In this document: piece by piece, positions 36,239 through 48,311 of the stretch | Layout of the letters: every line of letters starts with the position of its first letter | Numbering within the stretch: the first letter of the stretch is position 1 | Source of the DNA: Heliocidaris tuberculata | Lineage: Eukaryota > Echinodermata > Echinoidea > Camarodonta > Echinometridae | NCBI GenBank assembly: GCA_025618425.1 | Contig: CM046846.1 | Coordinates: 33,392,038 to 33,456,037, forward strand | Direction: 5' to 3' | Length of the DNA: 64,000 nucleotides | Notes under the pieces: model-generated | Seen by the model: the letters and a program-made list of their open reading frames with translations, nothing else | Told to the model about the DNA's origin: nothing | Database searches by the model: none | Program-made: the position numbers and the translations under genes

Positions 36239-36680
36239 TTGACTTTGTATTCACTCTGTAAGATACGCTGCAGCCAGCAAGAGAATCATGGTGCGTATTT
36301 ACCACGGTGCAGTCACACTGTTGATTGGAAGCGTTTTACGAGTGTTGACTATGTGAAAACACGGTGTTCCAAGTTGTCGTTGTATCCACAATGTATGATA
36401 CACCGTGACCATCAAGAGAATCGGTGTTTATTCACCACAATGTTGCCACATGACAGATCATGGAAGCTTTACTAGTGTTGACCCTGTGAAAGTTTACACT
36501 TTACACTGAGTTCACAGTGTATGACACACTGTGGTTATTAAGAGAACCTGAGTGCAGCTAAATGATATATTGGAAACATTTGCCGAGCGCTTACCGAGTG
36601 AAAATACCGTGTTTACATATCACACAATTTTCACTCTGTTTTACAGAGCCTGACACACTATGGCAATCAAGTCAACCCCA
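36239..36680 (+). repeat. Diverged tandem repeat, period about 130 bp, ACTGTG-rich
   Basis: Units begin near 36262 (GATACGCTGCAGCCAGCAAG), 36396 (GATACACCGTGACCATCAAG), 36523 (GACACACTGTGGTTATTAAG) and 36651 (GACACACTATGGCAATCAAG). The first three units include TTGGAAGCGTTTTACGAGTG / ATGGAAGCTTTACTAGTG / TTGGAAACATTTGC-type blocks and GACTATGTGAAAACAC / GACCCTGTGAAA. The sequence is related to 44262-44510. Confidence 0.75.
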
Positions 36681-36899
36681 TAGCTAACGCTCCACAGTGT
36701 AGCCACAGTGTGGGTTTGGATCACTTCCATATAGTTAACAAGGAAGTAACGGTGGTGTCATAAAGCAAAGTGATAAAACCTGACGGATCTGTATAAGATA
36801 TGGAACTACTGAATTACTAAAGAAGAATTCCTCAAACACAAGGAAAGGTCGGCAGAGATCAAAAAAAAAAAAAGAATTCCTAATATGACGATCCCTCTT

Positions 36900-36964
<65 letters not shown>

Positions 36965-37085
36965 GAATATTTAGTTTCTTGTTTACTGATTTATTTATTT
37001 ATTTTTTTAAATTTCCGGGGTTTTTTTTGTTGTTGGTTGTTTTTTTTTTTGTTTTTTTTTTTTTTTTTTTTTTTGGGGGGGGGGG
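36900..37085. repeat. (AT)n, T-runs and G-run
   Basis: A TA array (about 36903-36932) runs into a long T-run. T-rich sequence continues to a T-run and a G-run at about 37047-37085. Confidence 0.9.
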
Positions 37086-38245
37086 AACGAAATAATCGAA
37101 GCATGTGCTACATAGAACATCGTACCATTCATTATTTAAAAAGGTCTATCCCATACCCCTTCTACCACTAAAACTAACAATAATGTCCACTATAGTGTAG
37201 CTTGTGTCTTTATGACCTTTTTAATTGAAATATCATCTTGCAAATCATAAAATTTTAGGGGTGTTTAAGCAATTTTTATAACGTTTTTTCTTTAATAGAT
37301 TTTTCTTATATAGGGGTTTCGTTGTCATAATGTACATCGAATAACGATAATTCTATGAGTAGGAGACGAGACAAATAGGTCGGTTCAAACCATTTACACG
37401 ATTAAACGAGCTGATGATAAAAGAAAAGATCAGATATTATTTCTGCACGTATACATGTTTGATAATCATGCGGGCTGTACTACATGCAAAGGAGAGACAC
37501 ATGATATTTACAGGAACAGGATTTTTTTTTTTTTTTTAAATCTAAATCGACTCGTTATCATATTTAATGACACGCTGTTGTATTGACAGTTTAGATTGTT
37601 ACTATTTTGCTTGCTTATCAGCTTTGGCCATGTTATACTGTAAAGCTGTGCTTATGTTATACTGTAAAGCGTAAGGCGTCTGAAGGCAACGGATTACCTC
37701 TAGAAGGTAAACAATCTTGTCAAAAATAAGGAAGACGGAGAAAATAGCAACTCACATTTTGTTACACAGTTTAGAGATCCTAAACTTGCAGGTTTACTAT
37801 AATATATGTATTGTATTCCATGACAAAATTTCAGATATTTTTTCAAAAACATATTTCCTTATGGTCATAATATATTCACATTGTGTTGTGAATTCCTTAT
37901 ACTGTTATTTACTATTAGCTCTAAAAATACAATTTTGATCAGAAATGTATCAATGTAATACGCTATATTTTGCTATGATTACACTGAAAAAAGATAATAA
38001 ACGAATAAATATGAAAAGAAGGAATGGACTCTTAATAAGAGCAGTACATTTAAAGATATCCTCCCATCTCAGACTCCTTGATGGCGATGGGTCATACTAG
38101 AATGTTTTCTGATGTTTATACAGTTAGAAAACAGAAGGTGTATTTATAGATCTCATGATAATAATGTGCTTGTATTTTTCAGTTTCACATACGAATAATA
38201 CTCAATTTATCAGTTTATTGCAATTCAATTAGGAATTACAGCGGT

Positions 38246-38287
<42 letters not shown>

Positions 38288-39191
38288 GTTCGACAAGAGA
38301 ACTAATGGGAGATATTGTACATAAATACATGATAATTTTCATTAGGAGATTTGGAAGGTAGACGCTGATACCATTTAAATTTTCAAAAGAATCATTCAAA
38401 CGGACATCGGAAAGTATCATTGGAAACAATACTTTGTATTAAGCGAGCCCTTGAATTATGAAAGAGCCAATCAATATTTTGCCACGGTCAGGCTAAATCG
38501 TTATGGATCCATTGCATGTAGAACATCATCGAAAGGTCATAGTATGATGATTCATACCACATCATTCTCTTGTTTCAAATCTCAACTGTTACACGATTTT
38601 AGCCCCCGTATAAACAGTAGGCCTAAAAACCTTTTATTCTATACCAGTCAGTACCAGTAGAGGTTAGAATGATTTATGATGTGAAACTACTGTAAAGTAA
38701 AACATGGGCATCTAGTTTACGAGTTGATGACGTGATTAAAAGGCAACGTTAAAATCTGGTAGGGAAATATATATACATATAAATGCATAGAGTTTGAAAC
38801 TATGAATGATTAAAAAGGTGCGAGGCAGATTTAATTAACAATAATAATAAATAAGAACATTTTCTAGTGTTCTTCCAAGCACCTTTTCCTTGGAGATTGT
38901 ACTCGGTGTTATGGACACATGATATATGGATCCATTGCATGTCGAACAGACTTGTATGGGTTTAATCAAACCCTTTTTTGTTTTCCCGAGACATGCTTTT
39001 ATAATGTCTTAATACATTCAAATCAACTCAAGTATATAAGATGTTTTTACAGTTCCTCCAAAAATGAAAAAGATCATGCTCATTCATAAACTTAAAAAAT
39101 AAATTATATATTCTAGTAAATTTGTGTATTGGATCAAATGGAATAGTTGTCCGACATTCCATTACAGTAACTTTACCAGTTTAAAGTTTCC

Positions 39192-39222
<31 letters not shown>

Positions 39223-39439
39223 CATGGACAGTTATTTCAGTTTCAAAGAATTCATCATTATTATTTCGATTTTGTAGTACAAATCATCTCTCTAGTTATT
39301 TTATTGTATCTTATGAGTTTCGTATATAGCCAAATACCCATATTGAATTATTTGAGAGAAATACATAAATATATGTATGTTTTTAAAATGGTAATCTACA
39401 TATAATTTTTTTGTGAATGTACATTTCATGTTTTATATT
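37086..39439. other. Non-coding; minor repeats
   Basis: A direct repeat of GTTATACTGTAAAGC lies at about 37631 and 37654. A (GA)n plus G-run occurs at about 38248-38288. ATGGATCCATTGCATGT occurs at 38503 and again at about 38926. A TA array lies at about 39193-39218. No gene is supported. Confidence 0.5.
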
Positions 39440-39500
39440 AATTTGATTATGCAAAAGAAATTAATGTATTTTGAATCTGAATCTGAATCTGAACATTATA
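39440..39500 (+). mobile_element. Retroelement tail with (TGAATC)n
   Basis: ATTAATGTATTTTGAATCTG is followed by CTGAAT repeats. This pattern, AT-rich sequence ending in a hexamer repeat, is typical of non-LTR retrotransposon 3' ends, but only a short piece is recognisable. Confidence 0.35.
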
Positions 39501-39709
39501 GATATTTTGTCATAGCCAACAGAGGTTAAATTGTACTTTTTATCATTTCTATAGTTTTAATGTTATCTATTTAAATTTTTTATCATCTCTTAGCATGATT
39601 AGTTATATCATAATATTATAATAATATTATCGTTATCGGAACGATATGGACAAGTTTGGTGGACAGTAAGAGATTGAATATCTTGGATACCTTATGGGAG
39701 ATCATTACT

Positions 39710-39848
39710 CTAAGGTGTGTCCTCCACATTAGTGTATATTTTGTCATATTTTTTGTTCAAAATATATGTACATTATTTTGCTCACTTATTACTTTGTATA
39801 TTGAAAAGTTGGAAATAAATGTCTTTAAATTGAAATTGAAATATGATA
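39710..39848 (+). mobile_element. Non-LTR retroelement 3' end, family C copy 1
   Basis: AAGGTGTGTCCTCCACA, GTGTATATTTTGTCATAT, TTATTACTTTGTATATTG, AAAAGTTGGAAATAAATGTC and TTTAAATTGAAATTGAAAT follow one another. The AATAAA signal lies about 20 bp before an ATTGAA tail. The same sequence occurs inverted at 40567-40750. No reverse transcriptase frame is present, so this is strongly 5'-truncated. Confidence 0.75.
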
Positions 39849-40566
39849 TGGGACCATAGATAATAGGACACAAAGCGCATGTTCCAGAATGTGTCAAATG
39901 GACTTTTTAGCATAGCTTGATTACGCAATCAAGGCCTAATGCATATCGTGCTTGTCTACAGATTTAACTCTGAACAGCTAAATTGGAAATGATTATTTTA
40001 ACAATTAATATTATCGATCATAATTTAGCCCTCTTCAAATGCGACATACACAAACGAAATAGATATATTTGTCTGCGGTTTAGAGGTATGGAATAATCGT
40101 TCATTAACCCGATCGAATTGTCGAGTACGAAAAAATGCACTCGATTAGGATCTGCCTCCAAAATATTTGTCCCCATTTCCCCATCCATGTCAGTATAAGA
40201 AACAAGTGCCAATGTTTATATGAATATTTGCCTGGTTGGAAAACATATTTTTACTAGTTGTGTGAACTTCGTAATTCCTCTTTACATGCTGTCTGAAACA
40301 GTACAGGGTATCTTTTTTTATTTCAAAAAAAAAATTATTATCTATATGGTATCATCGTTATCATTACTGTTTGTTTCTTAAGAACCTTTCACGTAAAATT
40401 CTGTGTTAGAAATGTCATTAAAAGAAAATACATTTTTCATATAGACTTGTTCGTTAGCTGTTATGGATAAAAGAATCCACCAAAAGAAGTACGGATAGTA
40501 ACAGATAAATGTAAACGGGAATCGGCTTATCCCTGTATTAAGAATATAGATATGAGACAATTTCAA

Positions 40567-40750
40567 TTCAATATAATTTCAATTTAAAGACATTTATTTC
40601 CAACTTTTCAATACAAGTGTACAAAGTAATAAATGAAAAAATAACGTACATGTATTTTAACAAAGATATGACAAAATATACATTCATGTGGTACATACAC
40701 AGTTGGAGGACACACCTCTAAAAGCAAAAGCTTGGGGCGAGGGTGCCCTT
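40567..40750 (-). mobile_element. Non-LTR retroelement 3' end, family C copy 2
   Basis: On the minus strand: GGGCACCCTCGCCCCAAGC, TTTTGCTTTTAGAGGTGTGT, CCTCC, then TATATTTTGTCATAT and TTGGAAATAAATGTC, ending in an ATTGAAATT tail. It extends further 5' than the 39710 copy and includes a hairpin-like segment (AAGCTTTTGCTTTTAG). Confidence 0.75.
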
Positions 40751-43700
40751 AGTACATAATACATAATAGTAGATAATAAATATATAAAAAGAAAATGAAT
40801 ACATACAAAAAAAAAGAAGAAAAAGATAACATTCCTAGACCGCGGAGCTTGATTGTAGGGAAACTATTCAATGTCAATGGGTATATAACCGACCGAGCCG
40901 ATGACATCTTTTTTTACCACTTTGGATCATATTTTGGTTGTATGAATTAGATTTAGATTTCAGTTCTGCTCAGTGGAATTTCTAAAACGATCTTTGTATT
41001 AACATAATTTATAATGGTCATCAAATACAGTTCTAAGTTAATCCAGAGAGATATTTACCAGCGAAATGTAATAGTCTAGTCAAATGAATAATATAAGTAA
41101 GTGTTAAACATATTTTAACACTAGGATCATAATGCCATAGAAAACACATATTGTTGCATAATATGATAAACTAGAAAAAATGTGGGTCAGACATTTTAAA
41201 AGAATGTCTCTTTTTTTTGCCCAATAAAATTTTTCAAGTTATATCAGCGCAAAAAATAATGCAATAAATTGAACCTTTTAATTAAGAATGCTGGGCTGTC
41301 ATGGTATACTTTGTTTGCATGAGCATTAAAAATATCTTTCAATGTTTCGATTTTCTGTTGTTAGAAAAAAAATCTTTCATAATTTGTACCATGTTTACTA
41401 TAAATGTCTTTTGGTATTCAACAGTGACTATAATTAGCTTTAAGGTATCATATCAATAACAACAACATAAACATTGGACATGAAAATCACAACGCATTCT
41501 TTGCGATCAATCACGTGACCATGCATCTCCTACGGTGTCTTCTATTCCGTCAAGGGTTGGAAGCGTTTTCCGAAGGCTATCAATTCAACACATTGATAGA
41601 ACACTGCCAAGCTACATGGCCATCAATAGCGGACTGCAATTTACATTAGGCAGAACCTGTAGCGAATATCGACCTGGTGTCGGCTATGCTATTTGGGGAA
41701 CAAGGCGGCGTTAGCTTTTAGCGCGGCAGCAGTGAGAGCCATCCAACAAGCCATACAACATGTACAACGCAACGTTTCCACTGACAACTTATATTCATAC
41801 GCGTACTTTCTCATTCTGAAATACATTATGATACCCAAAATATCTCATTGTACTACTGCAATAAAGCCATCCCACTTTTTACAAAACAAAAGCATGGAAG
41901 GAAAGAAACTACCAAAAGAGTCGGAGTGACTGGATACCTGTCAATATCCCGAATGTGGGAACGTTCCTTTACGAGCTAAAGCAATACGATGACCATTATT
42001 GAACATGATGATGACTACGGAACTAACTCCGCACCATCATGCAATACGGGGCTATTTTAGGAGACATCTATAGTGAGATGAAGGTGCTCCGACATGGCGC
42101 ATAATATTCCCCGAATGTACGAGAGTATCACAGTTATGTAATGGTTAAATGGGGAGGTGTTACGTTTAGGAATCTTGGGCCACCAAGATTTAAACATTAA
42201 ACAAGCAAATCCAATCAAAAAGATTTTAACGAAGAATATCATTCGACCGAATACTCTTAATCTTATAATATATAACGTGTTAACATTATTACAGTTGTAA
42301 TATTTTCCTTTTTACCTTTTTTTTGGTTTCTAATTACACGAAAGATTTAGTGTAAACTTTTATTTTCATTTTGCTGTCATAATCATGTAGTCATTATTTT
42401 GCAACAAAAAAAAAGTGCAATAGTTAATGAATATAATTCTAATCGTTATCCACTTCATTAGCGTCACCATTCTTATCGTCATCAACATCCTCTCTTCGTC
42501 ATCACTAACTTGTCATCTTTATCTCTACATTATGACCTCTACTGTCACCATCAATACCACGATCATGTGGTCATGTTTATTATTTAACTTATTTTTGATT
42601 TTTTTTTTCCAAATTTATTTTCAGGATCAACGAATATACATTTAGTTTCCATTGCACTTCAGGCATCGCTAGCAAGGAACTTTTAACGCTTTGGAAACGT
42701 AAGATTAAAATTGTATTTTTATTTTACACTGCTATTTGGAAGAACATATACTAACATTAGGATTGTGAAAGAAGGAGAATATCCCTTACACTACTTTAGT
42801 ATAGCAATTATAATGTGGGCAGCTATGAACCAAGCCTTTATGACCACCTGTTGTACAGTTCCATACACCGATATGTGCGTAGTGCTGTTTAGTGTTTGGG
42901 AAATAATTCAGCAAGAGTGAGTGATTCCGTTATGATTTAAATGGTTACATATATAGCCACAAAATTTACAACCATTCTTATTTCCTATACACAATCAACT
43001 TTTTCAGAACAATGTCTAGATTGTTTATATCAAAATGAGACTGTACCACTGGTACTCACTTTTATCTTCAGATCACGTGGTTATTAGGATACCAAGTGGA
43101 TGAGGAAAGCGTCTATCCTATTTCTTACCTCAATTGGAAATTTTCCTGTTCTGCCAAGGTTGAACAAAATTTAACCCATAGTCTAATGGAACCGATTAGT
43201 CCTTGTATTAAGTCAATGCATGGGACTGAGAGATTTCAGTAGTTAACGGGTTAAGTTACGAAAACGTAAAGAAAATTTTCCAAAGGCAGAAGAGTCACAA
43301 CTCACCCTCACCCGGGCTCTTCCAGGGGTGTCGATTTTGTGAGTAATTCCCCCCCCCCAAAAAAAAAATGGATTTTACTACATGTATATGTTCTATGGAA
43401 TGTTTTTAAATACGATTAATGTATTTGCCTCACTAGTTCCATCCTGAAAATTGATTCACTCCCTTCGTCCTCAGATAGTATATCCATTTACATCGCGATC
43501 TTATTCCACAACTACATCATGACTGTGGGCCTAAAGAAGGATTCGTTCCTCTACACATGGATAACATGAAACAATGGTCATAATGGTCGTAAGCTTGTCT
43601 TTACTTGGAGGATTTATACATGTGTAATATATTTAAATGAACTGATGCTCTAACAGTGAACCAATCATTCACCTGTCCAACATTATATCACGCGAGGAAC

Positions 43701-44168
43701 AGTCATATATCATGCTCTATCATAAATTCTAGGACAATTAAATCATGGTTACATTGATATACATGGTTTATTGGAAACAGTCTTTCCTCTAATGAGTTCT
43801 CACGGTTGCAACGTAGAGCAAGGACGATTTGAGAAAAAAAAAAGTCTTAAAAATCCCGTTGCGAATGGCTGGTACGCTCTGCATGCCCCTCTTGTGTATT
43901 TTCCTTGTTTGTCCATACTTCCATGGGTGGATTTAAAAAGAAAACGTTTTAAATAACCTTGCAAGGGACAAGGTTTGTTTCCGTGATTTGTTGATAAATT
44001 TCATTTCACATCCGTTTCATATTCTAAGAAAGACGTAACAGAACTGACTACCAGTCTTTTGCCACAGTTATGCCGTATTGCAAACGAGACGTTATTTCGA
44101 TTGCGTTTTTAACTATATACAGAACATGTATAATCAAGCCTATAAATGTAAAGGTAATGCATGGTCCA
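40751..44168. other. Non-coding AT-rich sequence
   Basis: No supported gene. A short ORF at 41693-41929 and others up to 43956 show no recognisable features. A C-run/A-run pair lies near 43351-43369. Confidence 0.5.
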
Positions 44169-44261
44169 GTAATTCAACGCAATCTTTGCACTGTTTATTC
44201 ACATTCACTCTTGGTACGGTATTACCCTGCCGGAAAGAACACAGTGTCCCACATTGTAAAA

Positions 44262-44504
44262 CACAGTGTGAAATCATCTTCACACTGCTAAATTCGAGCG
44301 TTTTAACATTGTGAATCACATCTTCACATTGTGATATTGAACAGCACTATGTGAACACTATGTGGTAAACCACACTGTGGAGGTGTCCACAGTGTGAAAT
44401 CATCTTCACACTGTTAAATTCGAGCGTTTTAACATTGTGAATCACATCTTCACAGAGTCGACTATGTGAACACACTGTGAAAACATTGCGAACACACTGT
44501 GGGA

Positions 44505-44510
<6 letters not shown>
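44262..44510 (+). repeat. Tandem CACAGTGTG-rich repeat, period about 126 bp
   Basis: CACAGTGTGAAATCATCTTC and AAATTCGAGCGTTTTAACAT occur at 44262 and again at 44388. Many short palindromes of the CACAGTGTG/CACACTGTG type are present. It is related to the tandem repeat at 36239-36680, which shares a (G)AAGCGTTTTA / GACTATGTGAA layout. Confidence 0.85.
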
Positions 44511-44573
<63 letters not shown>

Positions 44574-44720
44574 TTTATTTGGCAAAGAAAACATTACAAA
44601 GTAGAAACACATTTGACAAAGTAAAGATAAAGATAATACAACCACTGGAACGCCAGGAACAGAAAAAGTTAACTAAATAACTGCAGCATAAAGCTTTCTG
44701 TTCCAATTCCAGTGGTTGCA
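44506..44720 (-). mobile_element. Retroelement 3' end with hairpin and (AAT)n tail
   Basis: On the minus strand a hairpin (ACCACTGGAATTGGAACAGA facing TCTGTTCCTGGCG and TTCCAGTGGT, 44641-44716) is followed by an AT-rich stretch, CCAAATAAAGTAATAAT and then a 60-bp AAT array (about 44506-44572). A hairpin followed by AATAAA and a microsatellite tail is the form seen at other stubs in this window. Confidence 0.65.
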
Positions 44721-44928
44721 AACACATTATAAGTATATAAGTTGCATATTCATTATAAACTGCATATACAATAAATGCACATTCGCACAACAAGAATATA
44801 CAATAGAAATCACAAAAGTATGTTATACAGAGATTCATACAGCATCTCCCACTTAAATGTGGTTTGGGAGAAAAAATACTGTAGATATATGGAACATAGA
44901 GACATTGTGTTCTTTCCGGCAGGGTAAG

Positions 44929-45144
44929 CCCGGCTCACAAGAGACGCCATTTGCTGACGTAGGACTGCGTCAGTGACTTATACTTTTCTTTTGCGCGTCA
45001 TGGAAGAGTGATATCGTTTATAATGATTGCAAAATATACAGTGCGAACAAAACTTTTAATAACTGGCGTGTGGGTTAATTGACTTCAAAGGCTCGATTAG
45101 AGCATGTACTGACGCAATGGAAATGACGCCTCGTATGAGCCAGG
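44929..45144 (+). mobile_element. MITE with CCCGGCTCAC ends, family D copy 1
   Basis: The ends are CCCGGCTCACAAGAGACGCC and the inverse of CCTGGCTCATACGAGGCGTC. It aligns with 46041-46256 in reverse along its length (GATATCGTTTA, GATTGCAAAA, TAACTGGCGT, GGCTCGATTAG, GTACTGACGCA). It has no coding capacity. Confidence 0.85.
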
Positions 45145-46040
45145 ATGTACTCTCACACTGGAGCGTCAAAGTCAGCGCCAGCCAATGACGCAGTACAATA
45201 CGTCAGCAAATGAAACCTCGTATGCTACGAGCAGAAAGACTTAAACCCGCTATTAGCTTTTTTGCTTCATTTCGCTCCGTTTCCTTCTTCGTGTTTTTAA
45301 ACCGCAATTTTAGGTAATAGAATATCAGAATAGAGTGGGTGACTCTAAACAAATTATCCCAAGAATATTTAGTCTACGAATGCTTTCCACATTTGTGTCC
45401 TTCTTATATGTGTCAAGTTCGACTCATTTTATATTTAAAAAATAGCTCTGAAAGTACGTTTTCCTTTGACGGATATTCTCTTCAAAGTACTTTTTCCAAA
45501 CAATCCTACCCTCGTAAATAAACAACATCCTTCTCGAGAACTTTTAGGGTTGCAGAGGAAATATGAGATTACATTAGAAGTTTGAATAAAGGCTAAAAGA
45601 ATACATTCAATGTTATAATGTATTTCAGCACCCACACGCTAATGCTCGTGTTATTACTTGCTCTAAATATTCCTGTGAAGTAAAATTTATACGACAGTAA
45701 TTCAACGCAATTTTTTATTTGTCATTGTACATCCACTCTTTGTACGATATCACTCTTACAATCATGTCCCGTCAAACTCGGTGACGCAGTACAATACGTC
45801 AGCAAATGACGCTTCATATACAACAAGCATAAAGACTTAAACCCACTATTAGCTTTTGCTTCATTTCGCTCCGTTTCCTTCATCGTGTTTTTAAAACGCA
45901 GTCTTCAGCAATAGAATATATAGGAATAGAGTGGATGACTCTGAAGAAATAATGTCAAGAATACTTTGTATAGTCCTTTAAACATTTCTGTCCATCTTAT
46001 GTGTCAAGTTCGACTCATTTTAAGTAAACTAGATTTAAAG

Positions 46041-46256
46041 CCCGGCTGACACAATGCGTCATTTCGACTGCGTCAGTACCTGCGCTAATCGAGCCTATGA
46101 AGGCATTAACCCATACGCCAGTTACTTAAAGTATTGTTTGCTTTGTTCTTTTTGCAATCGCTTTTTAAACGATATCACTTATTTATGACGTGCAGAAGGC
46201 CGTAAAAGTCTCTGACGTTGTCCTTACGTCACCAAATGACGCATCGTGTGAGCCGG
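46041..46256 (-). mobile_element. MITE with CCCGGCTGAC/CCGGCTCAC ends, family D copy 2
   Basis: An inverted copy of 44929-45144, starting CCCGGCTGACACAATGCGTC and ending in the inverse of CCGGCTCACACGATGCGTCA. The parallel segment of duplicate unit 1 (near 45440) lacks it, giving a natural empty site for comparison. Confidence 0.85.
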
Positions 46257-46446
46257 AATCAAAAGTGTGTTTTTCTTTGACGGAAATCCTCGTCAATATA
46301 CTTTTTCCAAAAAAGAAGAAGCCATCAATGTGATTCTATCCTGATACGATCCTCATAAATCAAAAACATCCTTCTAGAGAACGTTTAGGATTGCAGAGGA
46401 AGGATGAGATTACGCTAGAAGTTTAAATAAAAACTAAATGAATACA

Positions 46447-46640
46447 TCCAAATTCAAATTCAAATTCAAATTAACATTTATTTTCTTCGATCGTTTTTGT
46501 GGACATTTAACACTTGTTCACATAGTACAATATAAAATAAAGTAACATTTTTAGAATCAAATAACTTTAAATACAAGGAAGAAGGCGCGAATCCCAGTAA
46601 GCTTACACTTGTAACGGGCACGCCTGAGAATACAAGTAAA
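46447..46640 (-). mobile_element. Retroelement 3' end with (TTTGAA)n tail
   Basis: On the minus strand: GGCGTGCCCGTTACAAGTGT, AAGCTTACTGGGATTCGCGC (GGCG/CGCC could pair), then AT-rich sequence, GAAAATAAATGTTAATTTGA and TTTGAA repeats. No reverse transcriptase frame. Confidence 0.6.
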
Positions 46641-46948
46641 TATAAATAGAAGAAAAGAATAGAGGGACAGACAAAGAAAGGGTGAGAAAAGGATAGGGAA
46701 CTAGGAGGAAAGAAAAATGAAGAGAACTGCAACATATATATCCAATGTTACAAGGTAAAAGGATTACTTTAGAACCCACACGCTAAGATTAGAAGATTCT
46801 AATTTGCATCCAAATCAGTACAAAAAAATGCAGCATCTCTGAATTGAGGTGTTAATGGGAACATTCTTGTGCACTGCATCCTAGGGGTGCAAATTGTACC
46901 ACATGAGGGTGCACATTTTCACCTTTACATCTCTGTCACACCGATGAG

Positions 46949-47040
46949 ACCGACGCCAAACCGACATCATACCGAACAAAAAAAAAAAAAAAAAAAAAAA
47001 ACATAAAAACAAATGGCTAAGAATCGGTCGGTCTGGCGTT
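46949..47040. repeat. Inverted repeat around a long A-run
   Basis: GACGCCAAACCGAC (about 46949) faces GGTCGGTCTGGCGTT (about 47025). A run of more than 20 A lies between them. Confidence 0.6.
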
Positions 47041-47250
47041 GTTTATTTGTTTGTTTGTTTGTATTTATTTCCATAACAACATTAAAAGTAAAACATACAT
47101 GGTAAATCAGAATACATATACATATGTATGGCGGATAGCCCATTTCAGTGGCACTTACATAGTACCACTGTTCTTCTATGGGGTCCTATGACATAATAAG
47201 GAAACACATGCATAACAAATATAGTTCATAAACATAATTCAAAAAAATAG
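47040..47250 (-). mobile_element. Retroelement 3' end with (CAAA)n tail
   Basis: On the minus strand a hairpin (AACAGTGGTACTATGTAAGT then GCCACTG) is followed by GGGCTATCCGCC, AT-rich sequence, ATGGAAATAAATACAAACAA and CAAA repeats. The hairpin upstream of an AATAAA and short tandem tail is a plausible recognition signal for a non-LTR retrotransposon. Confidence 0.65.
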
Positions 47251-47270
47251 TCAAATACAAAAGGGATACC

Positions 47271-47405
47271 CCCCCCCAAAAAAAAACAACAACAAACAAA
47301 CAAACAAACAAACCAAAATAAAAAGAAAGAAAATCCTAAAGACTCCTAACAAAAAAAAAATAACAACAACAAAAAAACAACAACAAACAAACAAAACAAA
47401 CCCCC
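47271..47405 (+). repeat. A/C-rich low-complexity sequence
   Basis: A C-run followed by A-runs and AAAC/AAC repeats. Confidence 0.85.
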
Positions 47406-47414
47406 AAAACATCA

Positions 47415-47568
47415 GGGCCCCGTTGCATAAAACTTATCATTAATGGTAACTCTGCCATCAATGGTAACTACCATAATAACAAAACAGCCAATCAACTTCA
47501 AGGTTTAAATGGAAGTCACAATTGATGGCAAAGTTACCATCAATGGTAAGTTTTATGCAACGGGGCCC
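47415..47568. mobile_element. MITE with GGGCCCCGTTGCATAAAA ends
   Basis: The terminal inverted repeats are near perfect for the first 21 bp (GGGCCCCGTTGCATAAAACT). They continue with ATGGTAAC/GTTACCAT and TGCCATCAATGG-type subterminal repeats. At 154 bp, more than half of the element is inverted repeat. No target duplication is obvious. Confidence 0.88.
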
Positions 47569-48311
47569 AGGTATACAATTGCAACAAAAAATTACGAATC
47601 ATCGATATAGTCTTGGTTTGAAGGTATGCCTAAGGTATCACAGGTGCTGCATTTGCACCCTTAGTAATGATGCTTTTGTACTGATTTAGGATTTGAACCT
47701 ATTTAAATTTGGAATGATCAGAGACAGAACTCGGTAATGGCAACGTGCAAGATAAGCTGAGACGAGTATTTCATGTTTTGGGCTACAAGCATCATCTAGT
47801 CATGTTTCTCCGTCTTCACATTTTCCAAGAAGGGACTGTTCTTGGGTTTGGCTTTACCCTGCATATGTTTTTTTTTTTTTCACTTGCATGCATGCTTTCA
47901 TAGATCTACGGTTAAAAGTGTACATTTCACGTGTTTCGAGATGATACAGTTTGCGGTAAGTTGCCAAAGTATGTTTCTAATGTTTTTTCTCAATTCATTT
48001 CTACATCGTGTTTCACTTCGCCAATAATGATATTGTGCAGGGCATAATCATGTTTGAAAGAATAGAAAGAATGTCGGCCAAACCGCGCTCAGATACAGAA
48101 GAGGTTTCTCTTCCGGGTCACGTTATTGACCTGTATGTTACATGGTTTCCCAAACTACATAACAATCTTGATGATCTGAGTCAAGCGTTTACAAAATAAA
48201 TTAATAACAACAATGATAACAACAAGAACAAAAACGCTGACGTAAGAGAGAAGGCATCCGATTTGTCTTATCCACCATTGATATAATACTAATGCATAAA
48301 AGTGGTGTTAT
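47569..48311. other. Non-coding, nothing recognised
   Basis: Short ORFs at 47842-48199 have no recognisable similarity. Confidence 0.5.

Larger units (their letters stand above)
44222..44927. mobile_element. Element with 27-bp inverted ends enclosing CACAGTGTG repeats and a retroelement stub
   Basis: The left end TTACCCTGCCGGAAAGAACA (44222-44248 in full) matches the inverse of 44901-44927 with one difference. Inside lie two tandem CACAGTGTG units, an (ATT)n array and a minus-strand retroelement 3' end. The corresponding place in the duplicate unit (near 45755) lacks this insert. Confidence 0.8.
44169..46455 (+). repeat. Diverged segmental tandem duplication with differential insertions
   Basis: Unit 1 (44169 to about 45612) and unit 2 (45693 to about 46455) share GTAATTCAACGCAAT at the left, AATGACGCAGTACAATACGT and CAGCAAATGA in the middle, GCTTCATTTCGCTCCGTTTC, GTGTCAAGTTCGACTCATTT, and AACATCCTTCT plus TTGCAGAGGAA at the right. 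Unit 1 carries the 44222-44927 and 44929-45144 insertions; unit 2 carries 46041-46256. The duplication is therefore older than at least some of those insertions. Confidence 0.8.
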
